Origin: Myxococcota bacterium | GTDB taxonomy: Bacteria; Myxococcota_A; UBA9160; UBA6930 | Direction of reading: 5' to 3' | Length of the DNA stretch: 64,000 bases | NCBI GenBank assembly: GCA_028285625.1 | Contig: JANQOX010000005.1 | Location: 744,001 to 808,000 of the forward strand | Shown here: positions 24,846 to 31,225 of the stretch, in pieces | How the letters are laid out: each line of letters opens with the position of its first letter | Numbering within the stretch: the stretch's first letter is position 1 | Notes under the pieces: model-generated | The model's input: the letters and a program-made list of their open reading frames with translations, nothing else | What the model was told of the DNA's origin: nothing | The model's database searches: none | Made by a program: the position numbers and the translations under genes

Positions 24846-26211
24846 GACCGGCGCCCGGCCGTGGGGGGCGCGCCTCGGGCTCGCGGCTGGCGCCCTGGCG
24901 CTCTTGCTGGCGTGCTCGCCTCCGGCGAAGGGGCCCGAGATCGTGGAGCGTCTGCGCGGCGGTCCGAAGCTCGACGTCGTGCTCGTCGTGATCGACACCC
25001 TTCGCGCCGACGCCACCACGCCCTACACGCCCGGGCTCGACACCACACCAGAAATCGCGCGCTGGGCGGAGCAGGGCGTCGTCTTCGAGGACGCCCGCGC
25101 GCAGTCGTCGTGGACGAAGATCTCGATGGCCTCGCTCCTCACGTCGCTCTGGCCCCGCAGCCATGCGATTCGCGACGCGACGGACGGGCTCGCCAGCGAC
25201 GCGGTCACCCTGGCCGAATCGTTCTCCGACGCCGGCTACGCCACCGCCGCGGTGCAGACCAACGGCTGGCTCGACCAGAGCTTCGGCTTCCAGCAGGGCT
25301 TCGATCGCTACGTCTTTCCGCGAGGTGCGCGGCGCATGGGCACGCACAAGCCGGCGCTCTGGCCGAGCGCCGAGCGCGTGGTCGACGAGGCGCGCCGGGC
25401 GATCAGCACGGCCGACCCGGACCAACCGCTCTTCCTGTACCTGCACTTCATGGACGTCCACGAGTTCGCGGCGCCGCCACCCTACCGGCGCTTCGGCACC
25501 GACACGAAGGGCGCCTACCTCGCGGCCCTGAACTGGTGCGACGAGGCGTTGGGTGAGGTGCGCCATGCGCTCGACCGGGCGGGCCGCCTGGATCGCAGTC
25601 TGCTCGTCCTGGCTTCGGATCACGGCGAGACCTTCGGAGAGCACGACGTCCACGGCCACGCCCGCAACGTCCTCACCCCCGTGCTCCACGTGCCCATCGT
25701 GATCCGCTTCCCGTTTCGGACCGAGCCGATCCGCGTGCCGGATACGGTCCGCAACCTCGACCTCGCGCCCACGCTGCTCGATCTGGCGGGCATCGCCGTG
25801 CCGCCGAGCTTCGAGGGGGTCTCGCTGGCACCCCTGATCGAAGGCACCGCGGCCGGCGCGCCCGGGCCCGCGTTCGCGGCCCTGGGCTTTCCGCTGTTTC
25901 CGGACGCATCCGTCCAGGCGTCGATCAGCGATCGGTCCTGGACCTATGCGCGCAATGCGCGCGAGGGCGAGACGTGGGGCGGGGCGTACCCGGAGCGCGG
26001 TATCGACCCGGGCGCCGAGCTGCTGTTCGACCGGGCCGTCGACCCGGGCGAGCGGGTGAACCTGGCGGGTCGCGAGCCGGGCGAGGCGACCCGCCTACGG
26101 GAGGTGCTCGACGCCCACCTCGCCGGGCCGGATGCGGGTGTGGCGGCCCGGGGCGTGCGGATCGACCCCGGAATCGCCGAGCGGCTGCGGGCCATGGGCT
26201 ACCTGCAGTAG
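24778..26211 (+). CDS. Sulfatase-superfamily lipoprotein with Thr at the nucleophile site
   Basis: 477 residues from ATG 24778 (TTG 24784 is an alternative); both overlap the TPR gene. The signal ends in the lipobox LLLAC (Cys46). The alkaline-phosphatase fold follows: VVIDTLRAD (about 70-78), FLYLHFMDVH, SDHGETFGEH with its metal ligands, then GHARN. Where sulfatases have C/S-x-P-S-R, this has SSWTKISMAS with Thr113 in the nucleophile position, as in the phosphoethanolamine/phosphoglycerol transferase branch. It may thus be a phospho-transferase or hydrolase, not a formylglycine sulfatase. Part of its 3' end recurs as a scar at 27003-27129. Confidence 0.85.
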   Translation: MGLPRGPRPRQPGRRSIRSPSNRTGARPWGARLGLAAGALALLLACSPPAKGPEIVERLRGGPKLDVVLVVIDTLRADATTPYTPGLDTTPEIARWAEQGVVFEDARAQSSWTKISMASLLTSLWPRSHAIRDATDGLASDAVTLAESFSDAGYATAAVQTNGWLDQSFGFQQGFDRYVFPRGARRMGTHKPALWPSAERVVDEARRAISTADPDQPLFLYLHFMDVHEFAAPPPYRRFGTDTKGAYLAALNWCDEALGEVRHALDRAGRLDRSLLVLASDHGETFGEHDVHGHARNVLTPVLHVPIVIRFPFRTEPIRVPDTVRNLDLAPTLLDLAGIAVPPSFEGVSLAPLIEGTAAGAPGPAFAALGFPLFPDASVQASISDRSWTYARNAREGETWGGAYPERGIDPGAELLFDRAVDPGERVNLAGREPGEATRLREVLDAHLAGPDAGVAARGVRIDPGIAERLRAMGYLQ

Positions 26212-26236
26212 CGCGAATCCCCTAGGGGATTCGCGC
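26211..26236. promoter_or_regulatory. Perfect 26-bp palindrome upstream of first PEP-CTERM gene
   Basis: GCGCGAATCCCCT and AGGGGATTCGCGC are exact reverse complements and begin at the last base of the sulfatase stop codon. There is no T-tract. It lies 38 bases upstream of a -24/-12-like element, so an activator (enhancer-binding protein) site is as plausible as a termination hairpin. A degenerate copy with intact core lies at 27131-27150. Confidence 0.55.
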
Positions 26237-26273
26237 AGCCGGGCAGCAACTTCCGACACCTGAGCACTCCCCG

Positions 26274-26288
26274 TGGCACTTACAGAGC
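26274..26288 (+). promoter_or_regulatory. Candidate sigma54-type -24/-12 element
   Basis: TGGCACTTACAGAGC has the TGGCAC -24 box and GG-N10-GC spacing of RpoN promoters, though the -12 box lacks the usual TT. The ATG of the PEP-CTERM gene lies 44 bases downstream. The same element recurs before the second PEP-CTERM gene. RpoN control of PEP-CTERM genes is known in other bacteria. Confidence 0.45.
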
Positions 26289-26331
26289 GGCGAGTTTCGT
26301 CGTCGACGACCACTGCTCCAGGAGTGCTCGC

Positions 26332-27000
26332 ATGCGGTTGCTTGCCGCCCTGATGCTGACCCTGTCTCTCGCGGCCGTACCGGCCAGCGCCGACAAGTGG
26401 GTGTCCCAGTACTTCATCGGCGGAGACGAGATCTCGGTCGGCAACGACGACGGCTCGATCTTCGGCGGTTCGGCCACGATCGAGTGGCTCGGCAGCTTCA
26501 CGGCGGCGTCCGGCCTGAGCTTCTCGATCACGAGCGCCAACCTGGTCTCGGCCACGCTCTCGGGGACGCTCTCGATCGATCCATTCTTCCTCCAGGCGCG
26601 CGTCCCGCTGAGCCTCCCCAACGTGACTGGCGGGATCTTTGGCCCGACGGCCAACGGCGCGGCCTTCGGGTCGATCTCCTTCGGCACCTGGTTCGGCACC
26701 AGGTTCACGGCCAGCGGCGCGCCGCAGACCATCTTCACGCTCTTCGGAACGAACGGCGTCTTCGCCGCCGCGATCTCGGGGCTGAACCCGGGCTTTGGCA
26801 CCCTCTCGCTCAACCTGCTTGGATCGGCCTTCAGCCTGGCCCCCATCGCCAACGGCTTCTTCTTGGACCTGCAGGGCGAAGAAGTCGACGTCTCCTTCGT
26901 GCCGATGGACCCGGTCCCCGAGCCCGGCGCCGGCCTGCTCGGCGGGTCTGCGATCGCAGCACTCGCCCTGGGCTGGCTGGCCCGTCGCCGCCGCAGCTGA
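26332..27000 (+). CDS. PEP-CTERM surface protein, copy 1
   Basis: 222 residues. A signal peptide (cleavage near ASA-DKW, residue 20) leads to a beta-rich, Gly/Ser/Thr/Phe-rich mature region. A C-terminal exosortase sorting signal follows: VPEP, a hydrophobic span (GLLGGSAIAALALGWLA) and the basic tail RRRRS. Such proteins are processed by an exosortase (not in this window) for export to the surface or exopolysaccharide layer. AGGAG lies nine bases before ATG 26332. It is a tandem paralogue of the gene at 27255: ends almost identical, centre diverged. Confidence 0.88.
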   Translation: MRLLAALMLTLSLAAVPASADKWVSQYFIGGDEISVGNDDGSIFGGSATIEWLGSFTAASGLSFSITSANLVSATLSGTLSIDPFFLQARVPLSLPNVTGGIFGPTANGAAFGSISFGTWFGTRFTASGAPQTIFTLFGTNGVFAAAISGLNPGFGTLSLNLLGSAFSLAPIANGFFLDLQGEEVDVSFVPMDPVPEPGAGLLGGSAIAALALGWLARRRRS

Positions 27001-27002
27001 GC

Positions 27003-27129
27003 CGCGCCGGGCGATCACCACGGCCGACCCGGACCAGCCGCTCTTCCCGTACCTGCACTTCATGGACGTGGCGTGCGGATCGACCCCGGCATCGCCGAGC
27101 GGCTGCGGGCCATGGGCCATTTGCAGTAG
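27003..27129 (+). pseudogene. Scar of duplicated sulfatase-superfamily gene
   Basis: Bases 27003-27069 match 25391-25457 inside the lipoprotein sulfatase gene, and 27070-27129 match 26152-26211, its 3' end including the stop codon. The 694 bases between are missing. Only about 42 codons remain, without a start, so it is non-functional debris of the tandem duplication that produced the second PEP-CTERM gene. Confidence 0.85.
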
Positions 27130-27130
27130 C

Positions 27131-27150
27131 GCGATTCCCCTAGGGGATTT
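27131..27150. promoter_or_regulatory. Degenerate second copy of the upstream palindrome
   Basis: GCGATTCCCCTAGGGGATTT keeps the TCCCCTAGGGGA core of the perfect palindrome at 26211-26236 while its outer arms have decayed. The surviving core in both copies suggests that the core is the functional part. Confidence 0.45.
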
Positions 27151-27195
27151 CACGCAGCCGGGCAGCAACTTTTTTCGACACCTGAGCATTCCCCG

Positions 27196-27210
27196 TGGCA
27201 CTCACAAAGC
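27196..27210 (+). promoter_or_regulatory. Candidate sigma54-type -24/-12 element, second copy
   Basis: TGGCACTCACAAAGC, with the same GG-N10-GC spacing as 26274-26288, lies 45 bases before the ATG at 27255. The two copies differ at only two bases (T to C and G to A), and both keep TGGCAC and the final GC. Confidence 0.45.
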
Positions 27211-27254
27211 GGCGAGCTTCGTCGCTGACTTCCACCTGCTCCAGGAGTGCTCTC

Positions 27255-27944
27255 ATGCGGTTGCGTCCCGGTCTCTGCCTCCCCGCCCTGTTGCTGGCCC
27301 TGTCTCTCGCGGCCGTACCGGCCAGCGCCGACAAGTGGGTGTCCCAGTACGCCCTCGGCGGCGACAACATCTCGGTCGGCAACGAGGGCGGCTCGATCTT
27401 CGGCGGCTCGGCCACGATCGAGTGGCTGGGGGCCTTCACGGCGACGTCCGGACTGAGCTTCTCGATCACGGGCGCCAACCTGATCTCGGCCACTTTCTCG
27501 GGGACGCTCTCGAGCAATCCGTTCTTCCTCCAGGCGTTCGTCCCGCTCAGCCTCCCCAACGTGACTGGCGGGATCTTCGGTCCCTCCTCGGGGGGCGGCG
27601 CCTTCGGGTCGTTCATCAGCGGCACCTGGTTCGGCACCAAGCTCACGACCGGCGGCGCGACGCTCAGCATCTTCACGCTCTTTGGCGCCAACGCCTCCCT
27701 GGCCGCCACGATCTCCGGGCTGAACCCGGGCGCCGGCAACCTCACCATCAGCGCGAGCGGCACCGGCTTCACCAATCCCGGCGGCGCACCCATCACCAAC
27801 TTCTTCTTCGACCTGCAGGGCCAAGAGGTCGACGTCGCCTTCGAGCCGGGAGACCCGGTTCCCGAGCCCGGCGCCGGCCTGCTCGGCGGGTCTGCGATCG
27901 CAGCACTCGCCCTGGGCTGGCTGGCCCGCCGCCGCCGCAGCTGA
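27255..27944 (+). CDS. PEP-CTERM surface protein, copy 2
   Basis: 229 residues, closely related to the protein at 26332. The signal peptide is slightly longer (MRLRPGLCLPALLLALSLAA). The mature N-terminus (DKWVSQY) and the sorting signal (VPEPGAGLLGGSAIAALALG plus RRRRS) are shared, with nearly identical DNA over the last 90 bases. Residues about 130-185 differ substantially from copy 1. AGGAG precedes ATG 27255; an in-frame open stretch upstream belongs to the leader. It would depend on an exosortase encoded elsewhere. Confidence 0.88.
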   Translation: MRLRPGLCLPALLLALSLAAVPASADKWVSQYALGGDNISVGNEGGSIFGGSATIEWLGAFTATSGLSFSITGANLISATFSGTLSSNPFFLQAFVPLSLPNVTGGIFGPSSGGGAFGSFISGTWFGTKLTTGGATLSIFTLFGANASLAATISGLNPGAGNLTISASGTGFTNPGGAPITNFFFDLQGQEVDVAFEPGDPVPEPGAGLLGGSAIAALALGWLARRRRS

Positions 27945-27950
27945 GCCGCG

Positions 27951-27978
27951 CCGGCTCCCCGCCAAGGCGGGGAGCCGG
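27951..27978 (+). terminator. Strong hairpin after PEP-CTERM copy 2
   Basis: CCGGCTCCCCGCC pairs with GGCGGGGAGCCGG (13-base arms, 2-base centre) seven bases after the stop codon. No T-tract follows directly. Confidence 0.6.
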
Positions 27979-27993
27979 TCCGCCCCTGGGCTC

Positions 27994-28020
27994 GAGCCGC
28001 CAGCCGGCGGCTCTCTTCTT
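27994..28020 (+). terminator. Rho-independent terminator
   Basis: GAGCCGCC and GGCGGCTC form an 8-bp stem with loop AGCC, followed by TCTTCTT. Together with the hairpin just upstream it ends the PEP-CTERM transcription unit. Confidence 0.65.
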
Positions 28021-28030
28021 GGGGTCATTA

Positions 28031-28045
28031 TTGAGTTGACCTCAA
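28031..28045. promoter_or_regulatory. Candidate TetR operator/promoter
   Basis: TTGAG-TTGAC-CTCAA is an inverted repeat in an AT-rich patch 29 bases before the TetR gene at 28074. The centre also resembles a -35 box (TTGACC). Confidence 0.45.
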
Positions 28046-28073
28046 ATCAATTCTGGCCTACTACCAGGATGCA

Positions 28074-28715
28074 ATGGCGAACGAACTCCCCACGGAAAGC
28101 GCCCGGCCCAAGGCGCGACCGGCCCGGAGCGAGGCGACCCGCCAGCGGCTGGTGGCGGCGGCGGCCGACGCCCTGCTCGAGGGCGAGGGCGAGTTCGAGA
28201 TGAGCCAGGTGGCGAGGCGGGCGCGGGTCTCGGATGGCCTGCCCTACCACTACTTCGGGTCGAAGGCCGGCGCGCTCTCGGCGGTGATCGACGCCTTCTA
28301 CGACCGCTACTACGCGGTGGTGAACCAGCCGCTCGACGGCTCGCGCCCCTGGCCCGAGCGCGAGTTCGAGCGCCTGCAGTCGTGGCTCGGCTTCCTCTAC
28401 GGCGAGCGTCTCGCGCCGATCGTCCTGGGCAGGATGGGGCGAACCGTCCAGGTCGCCGGGCTCGAGAGCGCCCGGCAGGACCAGCTGATCGAGCTCGCCC
28501 GCCGCAACATCGAGCTCGGACAGCGCGCCGGAGACATCTCCGAGACGATCGACGCCGGGATCGCGGCTGCCGCCATCATCGGCGCGATCCGCCAGGCGGC
28601 GAGCCAGGCGTTCCAGGCCCCCGAGCCCCCCGCACTCGCCGTCCTCACCGCCCAGCTCTGGGGGCTGATCGCCGGCGCTCTCGGGCTGCCGACGCGTGAG
28701 CCACTCGTTCGTTAG
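28074..28715 (+). CDS. TetR/AcrR-family transcriptional regulator
   Basis: 213 residues. The DNA-binding domain is about 18-68 (SEATRQRLVAAAADALL, then ARRARVSDGLPYHYFGSKAGALSAV) and the helical ligand domain follows. A palindrome lies just upstream, suggesting autoregulation. The crotonase gene 47 bases downstream on the same strand is the most likely co-regulated target. Confidence 0.9.
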   Translation: MANELPTESARPKARPARSEATRQRLVAAAADALLEGEGEFEMSQVARRARVSDGLPYHYFGSKAGALSAVIDAFYDRYYAVVNQPLDGSRPWPEREFERLQSWLGFLYGERLAPIVLGRMGRTVQVAGLESARQDQLIELARRNIELGQRAGDISETIDAGIAAAAIIGAIRQAASQAFQAPEPPALAVLTAQLWGLIAGALGLPTREPLVR

Positions 28716-28762
28716 TCCGCCCACCGTCGTCGCCCTTGCGACGCCAAGCCAAGGAGATCCCC

Positions 28763-29650
28763 ATGTCCGAAGACGTCGTCCTCTACGCGAAGCGCGATGG
28801 CATCGCCACGATCACCCTCAACCGGCCGGCCAAGGCCAACACCCTTCGCATGGAGGTCATCCAAGGCCTCGACGCCCGCCTCGCCGAGGCCAATCGCGAC
28901 CCCGACGTGAAGGTGATCGTGCTCGAGGGCGCCGGCGACAACTTCTGCGGCGGCTTCGACTTCTCGGGGGGGCTCGAGCACTACGGCAACATCCAGGAGC
29001 AGGGCTACGACCCGGGCATGGACGTCCATTGGGTCACCAACGCGTACACGAGCTACATCCAGACGTTCATGGGGCTCTGGCGCGGCACGAAGCCCACGAT
29101 CGCCAAGGTGCACGGCTACTGCGTGGGCGGCGGCTCCGAGCTCGCCCTGTGTGCCGACCTGGTCATCGCCTCCGACTGCGCGCGCATCGGCACGCCCTAC
29201 GCGCGCGTCTGGGGCTGCCATCTCACGGGCATGTGGGTGCACCGGCTGGGGCTCGCCAAGGCCAAGTACTACGCGCTCACCGGCGAGTGGGTCAGCGGCA
29301 AGCAGGCCGCCGAGATCGAGCTGATCAACTTCTCCCATCCCCTCGAGCAGCTCGACGCCGAGGTCGAGAAGCTCGCCGAGCGGCTCGCCACCATCCCGCT
29401 CACGCAGCTCGTCTCGATGAAGCTGATCGTGAACCAGGCCTACGACAACATGGGTCTGCAGAGCACCCAGACGCTCGGCCCGATCCTCGACGGCATCATG
29501 CGCAACACGCCCGAGGGTCGCGATTTCGTGCGCGTCGCGGGTACCGAGGGCGTGCGCGAGGCGATCACGCGCCGCGACGGACCGTTCGGCGACTACAGCC
29601 AGGGGCCGCGCGAGGAGCAGCCGCGAAAGCGAAGCGAGCTGGGGATCTGA
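28763..29650 (+). CDS. Enoyl-CoA hydratase/isomerase family protein
   Basis: 295-residue crotonase-fold enzyme. The oxyanion-hole segments are NFCGGFDFSGG (about 67) and the GYCVGGGSELAL turn (about 126-137) with a conserved Glu. The C-terminal helical region extends beyond the usual 260 residues. It would hydrate or otherwise process an acyl-CoA. AAGGAG lies seven bases before ATG 28763, fixing the start. A strong bidirectional hairpin follows. Confidence 0.9.
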   Translation: MSEDVVLYAKRDGIATITLNRPAKANTLRMEVIQGLDARLAEANRDPDVKVIVLEGAGDNFCGGFDFSGGLEHYGNIQEQGYDPGMDVHWVTNAYTSYIQTFMGLWRGTKPTIAKVHGYCVGGGSELALCADLVIASDCARIGTPYARVWGCHLTGMWVHRLGLAKAKYYALTGEWVSGKQAAEIELINFSHPLEQLDAEVEKLAERLATIPLTQLVSMKLIVNQAYDNMGLQSTQTLGPILDGIMRNTPEGRDFVRVAGTEGVREAITRRDGPFGDYSQGPREEQPRKRSELGI

Positions 29651-29663
29651 CGGACAGCCGGGG

Positions 29664-29690
29664 GACGGTCGGGCCCGCAGCCCGACCGTC
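29664..29690. terminator. Bidirectional terminator hairpin
   Basis: GACGGTCGGGC pairs perfectly with GCCCGACCGTC across a CCGCA loop (11-bp stem). It sits between the convergent crotonase and DsbA-like genes; it enters the stop codon of the latter. No clear T-tract on either side. Confidence 0.55.
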
Positions 29691-30333
29691 AGATCGGGCC
29701 CGGCCCCTGCCGTCCGTCGAGGATCCAGCCGATCATGGCCAGGTGCTGGCGCCCCTGGAAGAACTCGCCCTCGACGAGGTAGCCCGGCACCCCGCCGATC
29801 CCCCTGGAGACGAGGGCGTCGTGGAGGCCCCGTGCGATCTCGGGCCCTTCCCCGGCAGCCCAGGCCTCGAAGGTCGCGCCGTCGGCACCCTCGCGATCCA
29901 CCAGCCGGGTCGTGGCGGCGAGGTCGCTCGGGTCGAGCTCGACGGCCCAGTAGGCGCGGAAGGCCTCGGTGAGGAAGGGCAGCAGCCCGGCCGGGTGGTG
30001 CGCACGCATCCACAGCCAGCCGAGTTCGACGGCCCGTGCGTCGCCGTCGCGGTAGTACTCGCGCACCGTGAGTCCCTGGGCCGCAGCGTAGGTCTCGATC
30101 TCGCGCGCGATCATCTGTGCGCGGTTGCGCTTGTGTCGGGTGCTCCGGTCGTCGGCCGGGCCGGGCTCGCTGGGAGCCCGGAGTGGCTGCACCGTGAACG
30201 GGAGCCAGTTGACCGCGATCCCGCGCTCGGCGCCGAAGGCCGCCGCGGGCGCGAGGGCCAGGTACGCCAGCGGGTGGCGTACGTCGAGCAGCACCGTCAG
30301 TGCAGACGCGTCGATGCGATCGCCGAAGCTCAT
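29689..30333 (-). CDS. DsbA-fold 2-hydroxychromene-2-carboxylate isomerase-like protein, active-site Ser replaced
   Basis: 214 residues of the DsbA/kappa-GST family that includes HCCA isomerase (NahD). The fold is recognisable from DVRHPLAYLAL (about 17-27), the central helical insert and GVPGYLVEGEFFQGRQHL near the end. The catalytic Ser of the family (SPY) is His20 here (HPL), so classic glutathione-dependent isomerase chemistry is doubtful. It overlaps its sister gene by ATGA and may form a heterodimer with it. Confidence 0.8.
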   Translation of the reverse strand: MSFGDRIDASALTVLLDVRHPLAYLALAPAAAFGAERGIAVNWLPFTVQPLRAPSEPGPADDRSTRHKRNRAQMIAREIETYAAAQGLTVREYYRDGDARAVELGWLWMRAHHPAGLLPFLTEAFRAYWAVELDPSDLAATTRLVDREGADGATFEAWAAGEGPEIARGLHDALVSRGIGGVPGYLVEGEFFQGRQHLAMIGWILDGRQGPGPI

Positions 30334-31040
30334 GGCCCGAATCTCCGGTTGGCGACGTCGGGTGGCTTGCCCGGGCGACCTGCCAGCAGCCAGGACACCC
30401 GAGGCAGGTGCTCGCGGCCGAACCACGCCTCGTCCTCGACCAGGTAGGTGGGGACCCCGTAGACGCCCGCATCGAAAGCGGCTTCGTTGAGCGCGTCGTG
30501 TTCGTCGCGCCCTTCGCCCCGGGCGTAGTCGCGGAAGCCCTCGACCGGTACGCCGGTCTCTGGGAACAAGGCTTCGAGCGCCGCCGGGTCTTCGATGTCG
30601 AGTTCGCGCCGCCAGAAGACCGGGTAGGCCGCGTCGAGCAGCCGATCGAGTGCGTCCGCGCCGTGCCGCTTCGCCCAGAGCATGGCGATGCCGGCGAGGC
30701 TCGAGTCCCAGATCTTGACCGTACCGCGGACGGTCTTGCCGGTGAGGTTCGCGTAGCGCCGCGCGTCCATGTAGGCGTACTTCACGCCCGACCACTGTGC
30801 GGCGGTGCGCTGGGCCTTCTCGACCTTGCGGCCGCCCTTGGCGAGCTTCGCCGAGCCCAGGTAGCTCGGAATGTCGAGTGTGAACGGTCGCCAGTCGATG
30901 GGGACGCCACGCTCCGCCGCCATCGCGCGCGTCGGGTCGATCGCCAGGTAGGCGTACGGGCTCTTCAGGTCGATGTAGACCGCGAGGCGCGGGTCTCCCC
31001 GCAGTCGGGCGAAGTCAGGGGGCACGCCACCTCCCATCAT
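30330..31040 (-). CDS. DsbA-fold 2-hydroxychromene-2-carboxylate isomerase-like protein
   Basis: 236 residues from ATG 31040, the first of two adjacent ATGs (frame open further upstream). The active-site motif DLKSPYAYLA (about 24-33) keeps the catalytic Ser27 used by HCCA isomerases and kappa GSTs. The C-terminal GVPTYLVEDEAWFGREHLPRVSWLLAG is typical. It would isomerise or conjugate an aromatic-degradation intermediate using glutathione. Coupled to the Ser-less paralogue downstream (ATGA overlap). Confidence 0.85.
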   Translation of the reverse strand: MMGGGVPPDFARLRGDPRLAVYIDLKSPYAYLAIDPTRAMAAERGVPIDWRPFTLDIPSYLGSAKLAKGGRKVEKAQRTAAQWSGVKYAYMDARRYANLTGKTVRGTVKIWDSSLAGIAMLWAKRHGADALDRLLDAAYPVFWRRELDIEDPAALEALFPETGVPVEGFRDYARGEGRDEHDALNEAAFDAGVYGVPTYLVEDEAWFGREHLPRVSWLLAGRPGKPPDVANRRFGP

Positions 31041-31210
31041 GGACACGCCCGGGAGCGTAGGCCATGGTGGCTCGCCTTCGGCTCCGAACCCCGCGCTGGT
31101 CGGTGCCCAGGCCGGCGTGGGCTCAGGACATCGGCCCCCGCCGCCGATAGGAGACGTTCGACGATGCGTTGCGCACCAGGGCGCAATTGCCACTCGCGCA
31201 GCTCGCGCGC

Positions 31211-31216
31211 TAGGTT
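31211..31216 (+). promoter_or_regulatory. Candidate -10 element (TAGGTT)
   Basis: TAGGTT followed by CGCCGC lies 15 bases before the ATG at 31226, matching the TANNNT pattern repeated before other genes here. It implies a very short leader. Confidence 0.3.
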
Positions 31217-31225
31217 CGCCGCTCC

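Noticed and set aside
22098..25019. Long minus-strand open frame opposite the TPR gene
   Set aside because: A GC-rich codon-position artefact. The plus-strand product has clear TPR repeats, whereas the antisense product is compositionally biased.
26211..26236. Palindrome considered as a simple rho-independent terminator of the sulfatase gene
   Set aside because: No T-tract follows on either strand, and its core is preserved in the second copy upstream of the other PEP-CTERM promoter. A regulatory role was therefore kept as the main reading, with termination as the alternative.
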